From Streptomyces sp. NBC_01754 (GTDB lineage Bacteria > Actinomycetota > Actinomycetes > Streptomycetales > Streptomycetaceae): a stretch of 64,000 nucleotides of DNA. Positions 17,854 to 27,768 of the stretch are shown piece by piece (the stretch's first letter is position 1; each line of letters opens with the position of its first letter). The stretch lies in assembly GCF_035918015.1 (NCBI RefSeq), contig NZ_CP109132.1:3410001-3474000 (forward strand). The letters run 5' to 3'. Below the pieces are notes generated by a model that was not told where the DNA came from, made no database searches, and saw nothing but the letters and a program-made list of their open reading frames with translations. Position numbers and translations under genes: made by a program.

Positions 17854-17888
17854 TCAGCCCTGGGCGGGCACTCTCAGCGGGAGCCGGG

Positions 17889-18722
17889 TCAAGTGGTTCT
17901 TCCTGACCGGAGCTGGGAGAGGATCAGCGCGACCGGCAAGTCGTACTGATCCTTGTCCTGTTCCCAGAACGAAAGGGCCCGAGCCGTAGCCTCGGCCATG
18001 TCGGCGGGCAGGTCGGCCGCCCGGAGGGTATCGGCGACCTCTTCCATCTCGGGCGCCCAGCGCCAGGCCCTGGCAGCCACACTCGGCAGGAATCCCGGAT
18101 CGGAGAGGATCGCAGAGACCATGACCTCGGCTTCAGCTGTGAGCTGGTCGCCGACCCCATGAGCGTGTGCGAGCGCGTGGGAGACCGCGGCGAGAGTACG
18201 AGCGGCCTTCTGGTAACTGGCAAAGGCCATCTTCAGGGCGGAAGCGGAACCGATGGCCTCGCCTGCCCGGCACACATCCAGCGAGGACTTCGCGAACAGC
18301 GGCTCGACCAGGTCGACGGCGGGGCCGGCTCCTGCGAGATAGAGCCGTGCCGTACGCCCTTCACCTGGCGGCGGACCGAAGACGGCACCATCGACGACCT
18401 CGGATCCGGGACGGATGTCGTCGGCGACGCGCCGCACGCGCTGGGGACTGATGGCATTGACATCGACGTACACCCCCGCGAAGGCGTGCGCAGCCACGGC
18501 CGCTGCCACGTCCTCCGCCGCCTGCGGTGGGCAGACCGAGAGAACAACCGCGCTACGGGACAGCGCTTCCGCGAGCGAGTCGCAAGGTGTGGCGCGGGCC
18601 TCCCTCGCGCGGCGCCACGTGTTCTCGCTGCGCTCCTTGGGTACCCACAGCACCTCATGGCCGCCGGCGACTAACTCAGCGACGACCGCCTCGCCCATGG
18701 ATCCCGGGTGCAAGACGGTCAC
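17889..18722 (-). CDS. NAD(P)-dependent oxidoreductase, 6-phosphogluconate dehydrogenase/imine reductase type
   Basis: 277 residues. The N-terminal Rossmann fold starts MTVLHPGSMGEAVVAELV; the usual GLGxMG is LHPGSMG. VVLSVCPPQAAEDVAA follows. The C-terminal all-helical domain (SALKMAFASYQKAARTLAAV, DUF1932-like) fits the beta-hydroxyacid dehydrogenase superfamily. Substrate unknown. It is convergent with the relaxase gene and divergent from the XRE gene. Confidence 0.75.
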   Translation of the reverse strand: MTVLHPGSMGEAVVAELVAGGHEVLWVPKERSENTWRRAREARATPCDSLAEALSRSAVVLSVCPPQAAEDVAAAVAAHAFAGVYVDVNAISPQRVRRVADDIRPGSEVVDGAVFGPPPGEGRTARLYLAGAGPAVDLVEPLFAKSSLDVCRAGEAIGSASALKMAFASYQKAARTLAAVSHALAHAHGVGDQLTAEAEVMVSAILSDPGFLPSVAARAWRWAPEMEEVADTLRAADLPADMAEATARALSFWEQDKDQYDLPVALILSQLRSGRTT

Positions 18723-19019
18723 TGGCTGCCTCCGGCGAGATGCGACGTGGCGTGATTCTCATCAACATGATCCGCTGTCGTGGATCAGCAACGGCGGAGG
18801 ACTGGGCACCTGGCTCGGACAGGCCGGTCGCCGATAAGGCAAAAGTCCCCCTGCCTCGTGTCGGCCCTTCATGGCGAAGCAGGGAACACGGCTGTGGCAC
18901 CCCTGTCCCGACAGCGGGACTCACGCGCAAGCCGCGTCATGGGTACCGTGCTGGAGACGAACTCTGTACGGACAGACCGGCGATCGCGCCGGATCGTCCG
19001 GCGGCCGGGAGGTGTCCTG

Positions 19020-20249
19020 ATGCTGGAGGAAGCCGAGGAGATCGGCAAGCGCGTCCGCAGGGCGAGGCTGCGGTTGGGCATGCCGCAGGCCGACCTGGCG
19101 ACGTCCCTGGGAAAGTCGCAAGGCTGGGTCTCGAAGATGGAACGTGGTCTGATCGAGCTGGACCGGGTCGGACTGCTCAACCAAGTGGCCGCGGAGCTGC
19201 ATGTCCATCCGAACGACCTGATCGGGCGACCGTACAGCAGTTCCCCAGACGACAACCAGTGGCAGGTTGCCGCCTCGTCGATCCTGCGCGAGCTGCGCCG
19301 CTACGACCTCGTCCCCGTCTTCGACGGGGCTCCGCGGCCCGCATCACAGCTGTGGCGTGAGGTGACCCGGCTACACCGCTTGCGGGACACCGCTTCCAAC
19401 GTGGCGATTCTCCGCGTTCTCCCGGACCTGTTCCGCGAGGCGCGCGCCCTGGCTGAGGAGTCGGAGGGGCACGAGCGGGAGGAGGCGTATGCCATCTACG
19501 CCGTGTGCTGCAAGTTCGCACACACCGCCGCCCACTCCCTCGGGCACCCCGAACTGGTCGCCATGGCCTGCGAGCGGGCCGCCTGGTCAGCCGGGTTGTC
19601 GGGAGATCCGGTGCTGCCCGCCGTCGCCGACTGGATGAGGGTCTGGGACATGTGGGCGACGGCTGACTGGGCCGACGCTCTGACGCTCTCGGACAAGGCG
19701 ATCACCTCGGTGGAGCAGGAGTACGAGCGTGGTGAGCCGCTGGCCGTGCGGGCCTGGGGCACGCTGCAGCTACGGGCTGCAGTCTCCGCCGCCCGAGCCG
19801 GCCGCGCCTCGGAGGCCGAGGACCGGATCGGACACGCGAAGGCTGCTGCCGAGCGCATGGACGCGTATGTCGGGGCACCGGTGTACGACCGGCATTCGCT
19901 GACGTTCTCCGCCGGGAACGTGCAGATCCACGCGATCAGCGTGGCCCTGGAGATGGGCAAGCAGGGCAAGGCTCTGGAGATAAACCGCCGTACCAGCCCG
20001 GTACTGGTGGGTTCGCTGCCCAACTCCCGTCAAGGACACCACCACATGGATGTCGCGCGAGCCTGGTTGTGGGACGGGAACCGGGGAAAGGCGCTGGCCG
20101 AACTGGAGACAGCCGAGCGGATCGCGCCCCAGCTCGTACGGAACCACCCCATCGCCCGTTCGACGCTTCGCAGCATCGTCTACGCGGAACGAGCAGCCAC
20201 GCGGGAGAAGCTGCGGCGCATGTCCGACCGCTTCCACCTGGACGGATAG
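19020..20249 (+). CDS. XRE-family regulator with TPR-like C-terminal domain
   Basis: 409 residues. Helix-turn-helix at about 8-62: RLGMPQADLATSLGKSQGWV, then SKMERGLIELD. The rest is helical with tetratricopeptide-like spacing, as in Streptomyces regulators that bind signalling ligands through a C-terminal domain. ATG 19020 follows GGGAGGTGTCCT. It heads a same-strand run through the UDP-glucose dehydrogenase and MazG-like genes and probably controls it. Confidence 0.85.
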   Translation: MLEEAEEIGKRVRRARLRLGMPQADLATSLGKSQGWVSKMERGLIELDRVGLLNQVAAELHVHPNDLIGRPYSSSPDDNQWQVAASSILRELRRYDLVPVFDGAPRPASQLWREVTRLHRLRDTASNVAILRVLPDLFREARALAEESEGHEREEAYAIYAVCCKFAHTAAHSLGHPELVAMACERAAWSAGLSGDPVLPAVADWMRVWDMWATADWADALTLSDKAITSVEQEYERGEPLAVRAWGTLQLRAAVSAARAGRASEAEDRIGHAKAAAERMDAYVGAPVYDRHSLTFSAGNVQIHAISVALEMGKQGKALEINRRTSPVLVGSLPNSRQGHHHMDVARAWLWDGNRGKALAELETAERIAPQLVRNHPIARSTLRSIVYAERAATREKLRRMSDRFHLDG

Positions 20250-20304
20250 GGGTCGTATTCCTCCGGCTCATATTCGAGGGTTGCCCTGTCCCTAACTTCA
20301 GGGC

Positions 20305-20751
20305 ATGACGCGACGACGTTCTCCCCACCTTCCCTCGCAGGGATCCGGGTTAGGTACCGCAGCTCCCTTCGTTCCCCGGCTTGGCGACCTCGCCACCGAT
20401 AGCGCCCGCGAGGACCGTGTGGGGGTCGTGGTCGCTCTCCCCGGTGAGGGCTCCGCCACGACCTACCACCTGCGCCCGCCCGGGGGCGGGACCCAGTGGT
20501 CCGCGCCCGCCGACGGGACGACACTCAGGCCCGTGCCGGTGAAGGCCACCCACGCCACGCTGCTGGCCGGCCGGGACGCGGTCTACGACCCGAGGGCCCG
20601 GCAAGGGTCGGTTCCCGTCGAGTTCCACTTCGATGACGGCTCGACCCTCAATGGCGCCCTCATCCTCACCACGGCGGAGCTGGAGCGGTTGTACGCGCAG
20701 ACCAGCCGCCTCCTCATCGCCCACGAACACACCCTCGGCGGCACCTCGTGA
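20305..20751 (+). CDS. conserved hypothetical protein
   Basis: 148 residues with APFVPRLGDLATDSAREDRV, then ATTYHLRPPGGGTQW and LLIAHEHTLGG. I do not recognise the family. There are no membrane helices or cofactor motifs. It lies 55 bp after the XRE gene and its stop overlaps the next start (GTGA), so it is part of the same unit. A partner of the XRE protein is a guess from position. Confidence 0.65.
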   Translation: MTRRRSPHLPSQGSGLGTAAPFVPRLGDLATDSAREDRVGVVVALPGEGSATTYHLRPPGGGTQWSAPADGTTLRPVPVKATHATLLAGRDAVYDPRARQGSVPVEFHFDDGSTLNGALILTTAELERLYAQTSRLLIAHEHTLGGTS

Positions 20752-20960
20752 CCGGGGCTCGGCGCCGCCATGCCCGAAACGCCGCGTCCAGAACCGCACG
20801 GTCCGACCACGGAGGTCGAATCGCGCTCACGTTCCTGGCCGTCGTCGGCCTGGTCGGCCCGGCCTGGGCACTGCGTGAGCACGCCGGCCCGCTCCTTGAA
20901 GGAGCTGGCCATCGGCCCAGCGCCGTCGCACCGGACGCGAGCCTCCCCTCCGACCGCTGA
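20748..20960 (+). CDS. small single-helix membrane protein
   Basis: 70 residues from GTG 20748, overlapping the preceding stop. Basic N-terminus, one hydrophobic segment IALTFLAVVGLVGPAWAL, short tail. Only the coupled start and plausible topology support it. Confidence 0.4.
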   Translation: MTGARRRHARNAASRTARSDHGGRIALTFLAVVGLVGPAWALREHAGPLLEGAGHRPSAVAPDASLPSDR

Positions 20961-21144
20961 GGCCGCTCCCGGCACCGCCGCCGTCTGCCCGCGCTCGACC
21001 GCCGGAGCCTCCCACGCTGCTCTCTCGTCGAGCGGCGCTGAAGAACCGCCCCGCTCAGCGCGGCTTCGGCTGCCCGGAACGGGACGACCGGCACCTCGTC
21101 AGCCACATCTGGAACATCCACGCGTGATTCCCCAGGGAGGGATC

Positions 21145-22376
21145 ATGGACATCCCGTACATCGTCATCGACCAGCTCGTCCCCACCAGCAGCAGGTCTGG
21201 AAGACGTACTTCGGCGACGCCGACCGCCCCCGCTACATCGAGGAAGGCATCTGGCGCCGCACCCAGGAGAAGGCCACCGCCGGCCAGTCCGGCTGGGCGG
21301 CCTCCGACGACGCACGGCGGCGGATCATCCACTACCGCTACCGGTACGGCCTGGTGCCCACCACGGCTGCGCCGGCCATCGGCTTGACCGACCTGTACCT
21401 CTATCACTCCGCGTCCGCCCCGGCCGACGAGGTCGCCGCGCACCACGACGCCCTGTGCGATTCGCTCGCCGCTGGCGGCTGGAAGGAGGCTCCCGGTGGA
21501 TTCTTATGGACCCGACGGGATCTGAAGTGCCGGATCACCGAGCACGACGTCCACCCCCAGGACGCCGCTGCGGGCCGCACCCTCCCGGTCGGCTACCGCA
21601 GCCTGGACGTGCAGATCGCCTCTGTGTCCTACGCGCCGCCGCCCGCTGTCCGGCAGTTGCCGTGGAACGTGCTCTCCACCGGAATCCGGTTCAAAGACCG
21701 CCCCGGCACGCCGACCCGCGTGCCGAACCTGTCCGTCCTCGTGGACTTGCGGCCGTTCCAGGTGGAGATCGGATGCGGTACGTCGGTCGAGGCGGGCATC
21801 CCGCCCCTGCACCGGCTCCACGAGATCTACCGGGTCAGCGACCGCCAGGGCCACGAGCCGCGTGAGCATCGCTTCACTCTCTCCCCGACCGCGGACACGC
21901 TCCTCCATGAGGTGCTGACAGAGCCGGAGGAGAAGACCGCGGAATTCGTGGAGATGTTCCGTACCTGCTTTCTGGCCGAGCCGACTCCGGCCATGTGGGC
22001 GCTGAAGGAACTGAAGGACGCCGGGCACCTCGTCGGCCCGGTCATCACCAACAACTTCGACGTGCTCGCCGCGCGCGCCGGCCTCGACGAGTGCTTCATG
22101 CGCCGCTACGACCAGGCCGTACCCGACGTCGAGTGGGTCGACGGCGCCAAGGCACTCCTCGTCGTCGGCCTGCACGCCGACCGACGCAAGGTCCAGGCTC
22201 GCGCCCGTGCTCGCGGCATGCAGATCGTCTACCTGGATCCGGAGGGCTTCTGGCACGACGGCCAGTTCATGCCGTACCCGCTGGAGGGGCCCCAGGACGG
22301 TGATCTGGTATGCCGGGCAACCGCCGCTGAGGCGTTGCCCGCCCTCGTCAATCTCCTGAAACAGCAAGCCGGTTGA
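21145..22376 (+). CDS. SIR2-like protein of unknown role, probable frameshift near 21181
   Basis: ATG 21145 follows a good GGGAGG site and reads MDIPYIVIDQLVPTS, but the conserved reading QQQVWKTYFGDADRPRYIEE lies in another frame from about 21183. A one-base loss or two-base gain near 21181 would join them. The in-frame reading from 21183 has no ATG or GTG until GTG 21354 (340 residues). The C-terminal third has GPVITNNFDVLAARAGLDE and AKALLVVGLHADRRKVQARA, which resemble the NAD-binding parts of sirtuin-like Rossmann proteins. It sits between the XRE unit and ugd. Either a sequencing error or a broken gene. Confidence 0.55.
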
Positions 22377-22482
22377 TTCACCTGCACGAAGAGGGCCGCG
22401 CCGGGTGGTGGCGCTAGCGTGACGCACCCGGCCGGCCCGGACTCACCGGGCGGGCGACAACAGGAAAAGGAGCGTCGACCCC

Positions 22483-23805
22483 ATGCGCGTATCCGTCATC
22501 GGATGTGGTCACCTGGGCATCCCCCACGCCGCTGCCATGGCCGAGATCGGCCACGAGGTCATCGGCGTGGACCTGGACCAGGCGAAGATCGACCGCCTCA
22601 ACGCCGGCGAGTGCCCCATCTACGAGGACGGCCTGCCCGAACTCCTCACCACCCACACCGCCACTGGACGACTGCGGTTCACCACCAGCCTCGAAGAGGC
22701 GGCCGAGTTCGCGGACGTCCACTTCCTCGCCGTTGGCACGCCGATCGACGCGGACGGACGGAGCTACGACACCGGCCAGGTCTTCGGCGCCGCCCGCGCC
22801 CTCGCCCCGCACCTGACCCGGCCGCCCGTGATCGTCGGCAAGTCCACGGTCACCGTCGGCACCTCCCGCGACCTCGCCGCCCTCCTCACCCGGCTCGCCC
22901 CGGCCGGTGAGGCTGTGGAGGTCGTCTGGAACCCCGAGTTCCTCCGCGAGGGCCACGCCATCGACGACACCCTGCGACCCGACCGGATCGTCGTCGGCGT
23001 CCCCTCGGCCCGCGCAGAGGACGCCGTACGCCAGGTCTACGCACCTCTCCTGGCGAACGGGATCCCGCTGTTCGTCACCGATCCCGCCACCGCCGAACTC
23101 ATCAAGGGGGCCGCCAACGCCTACATCGGCATGAAGATCTCCTTCATCAACGGCGTCGCCGACATGTGTACCGCTGCCGGAGCCGACGTCCAGCAGCTCA
23201 CCGAGGCTATCGGCCTCGACCCCCGTATCGGCCGCGGCGGGCTCAACGCCGGCCCCGGTTATGGCGGCGGCTGCCTCCCCAAGGACGTCCGCGCCTTCAC
23301 AGCCTCAGCGAGCACCCTCGGAGCCACCGAGGCAGCAACCCTCCTGCGGGCGGCAGAGCAGGTCAACGAATCCCGCCCCACCGCTGCGCTGAAGCTCATC
23401 GAGCAGACCCTCGGCCACCCCGTCGATGGCGTACGCGTCACCGTCTGGGGAGCTTCCTTCAAGGCTGGCACCGACGATGTCCGCGAATCCCCGGCCCTGG
23501 CGATCGCCGCCCTCATGCACCAGCGCGGTGCGACCGTCACCGTCCACGACCCGCACGCCGTGCCCACGGCACTGCGCCGGCACCCGGAGCTCGACTACGC
23601 CGAAGCCCTCGACAACTCCGTCCAGGGCGCCCAACTGATCGTCCTGGCCACCGAGTGGCCCCACTTCCGAGAGGCCGACCCCAAGGCCCTCGCCCCACTG
23701 GTCGCGGACCAGGTCCTCGTCGACCTCCGCAACCTCATCGACGCCGACGCCTGGCGCATGGCCGGATGGACCGTACGCCAGCTCGGACGCCCCGCACAGG
23801 AATAG
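22483..23805 (+). CDS. ugd: UDP-glucose 6-dehydrogenase family protein
   Basis: 440 residues, full length. NAD-binding GCGHLGIPHA at residues 5-14, VWNPEFLREGHAIDD near 146, and the catalytic cysteine in GYGGGCLPKDVRAF near 264. The third domain has VTVWGASFKAGTDDVRESPA. It oxidises a nucleotide sugar at C6 to the uronic acid, giving UDP-glucuronate if the substrate is UDP-glucose. The ATG follows AGGAAAAGGAGC. There are no glycosyltransferases nearby, so the sugar's use is unclear. Confidence 0.9.
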   Translation: MRVSVIGCGHLGIPHAAAMAEIGHEVIGVDLDQAKIDRLNAGECPIYEDGLPELLTTHTATGRLRFTTSLEEAAEFADVHFLAVGTPIDADGRSYDTGQVFGAARALAPHLTRPPVIVGKSTVTVGTSRDLAALLTRLAPAGEAVEVVWNPEFLREGHAIDDTLRPDRIVVGVPSARAEDAVRQVYAPLLANGIPLFVTDPATAELIKGAANAYIGMKISFINGVADMCTAAGADVQQLTEAIGLDPRIGRGGLNAGPGYGGGCLPKDVRAFTASASTLGATEAATLLRAAEQVNESRPTAALKLIEQTLGHPVDGVRVTVWGASFKAGTDDVRESPALAIAALMHQRGATVTVHDPHAVPTALRRHPELDYAEALDNSVQGAQLIVLATEWPHFREADPKALAPLVADQVLVDLRNLIDADAWRMAGWTVRQLGRPAQE

Positions 23806-23831
23806 CCGAACCCATCGACCCGGAGGTCCGC

Positions 23832-24161
23832 GTGGACACCCTGTGGGACAACATCGAGAAGCTCTCCGCAGTCTGCCGAGCGGCAGGCGCCCATCTCCCC
23901 GACGAGGAGCTCAAGGCCCTCCAGGTCGGCAAGGTCGCCGAGGAGGCCGGCGAGGCCATGCACGCCCTCCACGGCCTGAAGGGCCTCACCACCTGCGGCG
24001 ATGACCACGCCTGGTCCGAGGTCCAGAACGACCTGGTCGGCGCCGTCATCGCGGCTCTCCTGGCGATGCACTACATCGACCCCAGAGGGGCCCGCGACAC
24101 CTTCGACGAGATTCTCCACCACCGAACGCACAGGGGCAGGAAAGCCAGCGCTGCGACCTGA
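23832..24161 (+). CDS. MazG-like nucleotide pyrophosphohydrolase
   Basis: 109 residues from GTG 23832, with CGGAGG upstream. KVAEEAGEAMHAL gives the EExxE motif, and WSEVQNDLVGAVIAALLAM the ExxD motif, of all-alpha NTP pyrophosphatases. Family members hydrolyse nucleoside triphosphates to monophosphates. It follows ugd by 26 bp. Co-location with ugd and a NACHT gene could mean nucleotide-pool control; this is inference. Confidence 0.75.
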   Translation: MDTLWDNIEKLSAVCRAAGAHLPDEELKALQVGKVAEEAGEAMHALHGLKGLTTCGDDHAWSEVQNDLVGAVIAALLAMHYIDPRGARDTFDEILHHRTHRGRKASAAT

Positions 24162-24428
24162 CGGCCTTCAGCCGCAACCACAAGGTGCGGTCGGCGGCAG
24201 CACTCAGAAACCAGGTTGTTATAGGCGCTCAGTCCGTCACCCAGCGGATCCCTCATCCTCCGGTGGCACCGCAGACAGACCCCACCATCAGCCCCTACGG
24301 CTTCCCAGTTCAGGTTCGGCACCCAACACGGGGGCGACGCCCATGATGTCCCCTCCACAGACGTCACAGGACTGCTAACGTGCCGTCAAATCTAACCGCC
24401 TGCAGACCAATCGCTTGGAGGCATCACA
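24162..24428. other. intergenic region before the NACHT gene
   Basis: No gene is visible. GC drops from about 24370 toward the NACHT start, marking a change in DNA origin. TTGGAGG lies nine bases before the ATG. Confidence 0.5.
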
Positions 24429-27425
24429 ATGCTGACCGGACTGGGCGTTGCACTAGTAAGCGCGTGTGGACCCGCTGCCGGGCGAGCGGCCGGCGGTGCA
24501 GCAGCGAAGCTGGCGGCCGCTCCGATCGCTGGAGTGGCAGCACGTTGGAAGAATCGCAAGACGCGACGGGCACTCGCAGAGGTCACCTATGACGCCCTAT
24601 GCCCCCACCTCACGCCAGAGTCCGCCAAGCAGGTCGCCGAATTACTGGAAACCCCCGATTTTCAGGCGATTGCACTTTCTATCGCTACGCAAGTCTATGC
24701 TAACGCAGGCGCCAAGAACGAGAGGAAAGAACTTGACTTTACCCTAGAACGCCTGCGCCAACTCGTGGCACTTCGCGTTCCAGACGAAAACCTCACAGCA
24801 GAAGTCACCCAGGCAGTTTGGAATGCTCTGCTTGAAAAAACCACTTCTCAAGTAGAGACAGTTAAATCCTCAGAAACATTCAGTCCTGAGTCACGCGCCT
24901 CGATGCTGAAGATCGCAGCCTGCCATGCAGCCGCCGATGCGAAATCTGCCGAGCAGTTGGCAACCCTTAGCAGTCTCGCCGCCTATCACGACTTCGAAGT
25001 TCAGCTGGCCGACCAGATTAAGAATCTGCACTCCACTATGCGACTCCCGCATGCTGGTACAACTCGGAAGGTTCCATACAGCAAGCTGTTCGTTGAACCC
25101 AAACTAAGGAGTGCCACAAAGAAGAACGAATCACATAACGCCTACGTTCGCGATCTCGATGAGGTGATCGCAAACCATCACCGAGTGGTAATTCTGGGCG
25201 ACCCAGGAGGGGGGAAGTCAACACTGTCACTCAAACTGGCATACGACATTGCTCGTTCCTCCTTCCCTGCATCCACTGCAAGAATCCCCCTACTGTTCGT
25301 CCTCCGCGATTACGTCGAGGCGTTCAGGGCGAGCAGAGATTCAATGGTCACGTTCCTCGAATCCATCTGCCGAAACCCGTACAACGTGGAACCGCCAGAG
25401 GGAGCCGTTGAATACCTTCTCAGCAGCGGGCGGGCTCTTGTAATTTTCGACGGCCTCGATGAGCTAACCGACACGTCCCTACGCCGAAAGGTAACGGAAT
25501 TTGTCGAGTCTTTTGTTTACCGTTATCCATCCGCACCCGTACTTGTCACTTCACGGCGCGTAGGATACAGCGAAGCACCTCTCGATGAGAGTCTTTTTGC
25601 AACAGTCACACTGGCGGAACTGAGCGATAGCCAGGTAGCGACGTATGCAGAAAAGTGGTTCGCCCTCGATCAAACTGTAGAGAGAAAGCGGCGCAGCGAA
25701 CTCGCCACCGCTTTTGTGCGCGAAAGCCAATTCGTGGCCGATCTGCGCAAAAACCCGCTCATGCTTTCTTTGATGTGCGGCATCTACGCCACCGAACACT
25801 ACATTCCATCTAATCGGCCAGACCTATATCAGAAATGTGCCCAACTCCTATTTGAAAGGTGGGACAAGCAGAGGGGTATCGTCATCCCTCTACCTTTTAA
25901 CGCCCATGTCCGACAGGCCCTCAACGCGCTGGCTCTCCGCATGTATTCAGACCCGAAAGCACAAAAGGGGCTCACTCGTGCACGACTTGTGTCGTTCATG
26001 ACCGAGTTCCTCGTCGAGAAGCGTTTCGATGATGAGGCAATTGCCGAGGATGCCGCAAACCAGTTCGTAGATTTTTGCACGGGTCGAGCTTGGGTGCTCA
26101 CTGACATGGGATCAGATACACAACAGAATCTCTACGCCTTCACTCACCGAACATTCCTCGAATATTTCGCTGCGACGCAACTAGTACGGAAGCATTACAC
26201 TCCGGAAAAACTCTTCGACGTTCTCCATGGGCGAATCTCTGCCCAAGAGTGGGAAGTTGTTGCACAATTGTCGCTGCAGATATTGAGTCAGAATGTCGAC
26301 GATGGTGGAGATGATTTTCTGGAGCTCGTCCTGTCTGCCATCCAGGACACCGACTCACTTAGCCAGAAGATCAACCTGGCATCATTTGCGGCACGATCAC
26401 TGGGATTCATGGTGCCGCGCCCACAGATTATTCAAAACATCTGCGAGCAGGCCGTCTTTCTATCTTTGGATTCCATCAGCGATTCGACCTTCAATTTCGA
26501 GGCCATCGCCCTACTGATGGAATGCAGCCCTGAAAACCTTGAGATGGTTTCCAGGAATCTCAAGGAAGCACTTCGGGTTTCTTCGGCAAGATGCCCTGAC
26601 GATGATAAGGCGCTTTTGACAGCTCTATTCTTCAACGAACTCGCTAGTTACACTACCGCCTACGCAAACCCTCTTCCCTCTGGCAGCGTAGAGGTATGGA
26701 GCGGGGTAAAGAATGACCTACGCAAAGAATTGGCGCCGTTGATATCTCGGCATTACAGCTCAGCCTTTTGGGCCGCCCGCCTTGGTGCCGTTAGCGGCGA
26801 TGTCCCCATGAGCGCTTTGATTGAAAAATTCGGGACCTCTCAACTGTGGGCATTCCAGAACTCTTACTGGGCTGCAGCCATCCCCCCATTCGTATTCCAT
26901 GCCTCTTTTCGGGAGGGTGTCAGTTTTATCGATTCTAGCGACTTTTTTGGCATTTCCGCATCCGCTGACTGCGTCAAGGCTTTGGCGGAACTGCTTCCTG
27001 CAGCACCATGCCCGTGGGTGAGTGAGGTCGAGCTTTCGCATCATCTCCTGCTGCCAATCCTGCGAGCCTGCGATGGTCCCGTCTCTGGAAAATCCGGCCC
27101 ACTGAAGGAAGGATCGATCCTAATGTTCCTTCCGATCGCAGAACTACTAATCTCCCGACCAGGTGTAACTCGACACCGACAAGGCAACAAAGTTTCCGCA
27201 CTGACTCGCACTGATGGAAAGATGAGACGGGTCGTTATCAAGTGGGCTAGGGCACGAATGAACCCCGAAGAGCGTCCCAGCGCCATGGCAACACTGCGTG
27301 GCCTCAACTTCAGCCCCGATGTGTCGGAGTTCATCACCCGATGGATCAAGGGCGAGATTGACACAGCTCGGGCCGCGAACATTGCTCCCGAGCCCAAGCA
27401 GCCATCAGAAGATGCATCCATGTAG
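24429..27425 (+). CDS. NACHT-domain STAND NTPase, candidate defence protein
   Basis: 998 residues. The helical N-terminal domain of about 230 residues starts LTGLGVALVSACGPAAG. The NACHT core follows: Walker A VVILGDPGGGKSTLSL near 254, Walker B ALVIFDGLDEL near 337, sensor LVTSRRVGYSE near 374. Then comes a winged-helix-like segment (FTHRTFLEYFAATQLVRKHY) typical of NLR-type proteins, and a long helical C-terminus without obvious WD or TPR repeats. Related bacterial proteins sense phage and trigger growth arrest or death. No nuclease or TIR domain is visible. GC is clearly below its neighbours, indicating separate acquisition. It sits next to the att junction, a common cargo spot. Confidence 0.85.
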   Translation: MLTGLGVALVSACGPAAGRAAGGAAAKLAAAPIAGVAARWKNRKTRRALAEVTYDALCPHLTPESAKQVAELLETPDFQAIALSIATQVYANAGAKNERKELDFTLERLRQLVALRVPDENLTAEVTQAVWNALLEKTTSQVETVKSSETFSPESRASMLKIAACHAAADAKSAEQLATLSSLAAYHDFEVQLADQIKNLHSTMRLPHAGTTRKVPYSKLFVEPKLRSATKKNESHNAYVRDLDEVIANHHRVVILGDPGGGKSTLSLKLAYDIARSSFPASTARIPLLFVLRDYVEAFRASRDSMVTFLESICRNPYNVEPPEGAVEYLLSSGRALVIFDGLDELTDTSLRRKVTEFVESFVYRYPSAPVLVTSRRVGYSEAPLDESLFATVTLAELSDSQVATYAEKWFALDQTVERKRRSELATAFVRESQFVADLRKNPLMLSLMCGIYATEHYIPSNRPDLYQKCAQLLFERWDKQRGIVIPLPFNAHVRQALNALALRMYSDPKAQKGLTRARLVSFMTEFLVEKRFDDEAIAEDAANQFVDFCTGRAWVLTDMGSDTQQNLYAFTHRTFLEYFAATQLVRKHYTPEKLFDVLHGRISAQEWEVVAQLSLQILSQNVDDGGDDFLELVLSAIQDTDSLSQKINLASFAARSLGFMVPRPQIIQNICEQAVFLSLDSISDSTFNFEAIALLMECSPENLEMVSRNLKEALRVSSARCPDDDKALLTALFFNELASYTTAYANPLPSGSVEVWSGVKNDLRKELAPLISRHYSSAFWAARLGAVSGDVPMSALIEKFGTSQLWAFQNSYWAAAIPPFVFHASFREGVSFIDSSDFFGISASADCVKALAELLPAAPCPWVSEVELSHHLLLPILRACDGPVSGKSGPLKEGSILMFLPIAELLISRPGVTRHRQGNKVSALTRTDGKMRRVVIKWARARMNPEERPSAMATLRGLNFSPDVSEFITRWIKGEIDTARAANIAPEPKQPSEDASM

Positions 27426-27641
27426 CTTCGATTTGTGCAAGGCCCGTCAGCTTGTTGACAGGCCTTACTGCTCGTTCGGAGCGGAGATCTCTGCTTGGGC
27501 ACGCAGGTGGTCAAGTTGCCGACCTCTGACGGCGACGACATGACCAAGCTCTGCGGCAACCAGGTCCGCATCATCCCTCTCTGACCCAACAGCCCACCCG
27601 GAGCATGCACCCTGGCAGGATCCGTTGCCCTGCCGGCCCTC
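27426..27641. other. NACHT 3' flank, non-coding
   Basis: No gene supported between the NACHT stop and the conserved att arm. Short open frames here are not gene-like. Confidence 0.5.
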
Positions 27642-27768
27642 GTGCCCCATCCGTGCCCAGCAGAGCGGACAACAGCGGTCAGGTGCGGCTTCCACAGACC
27701 GTGGTCATCTAAGCCGTCTCACGGGAAAGCGCAGATCAGAACCTCTTCGGTGGTCCAGGAACCGGTGA
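27642..27768. repeat. att-flanking arm, copy 1
   Basis: Begins GTGCCCCATCC and contains GAGCGGACAACAGCGGTCA (27663-27681). The same landmarks occur at identical distances in 29141-29267, each arm being exactly 127 bp from the att core. Probably the P' arm bound by the integrase. Confidence 0.8.

Noticed and set aside
24429..27425. The NACHT protein as the receptor of the RHIM-like pair
   Set aside because: Its N-terminus (LTGLGVALVSACGPAAG) has no NQVNTG-type motif and the genes are 12 kb apart, so no direct link is supported.
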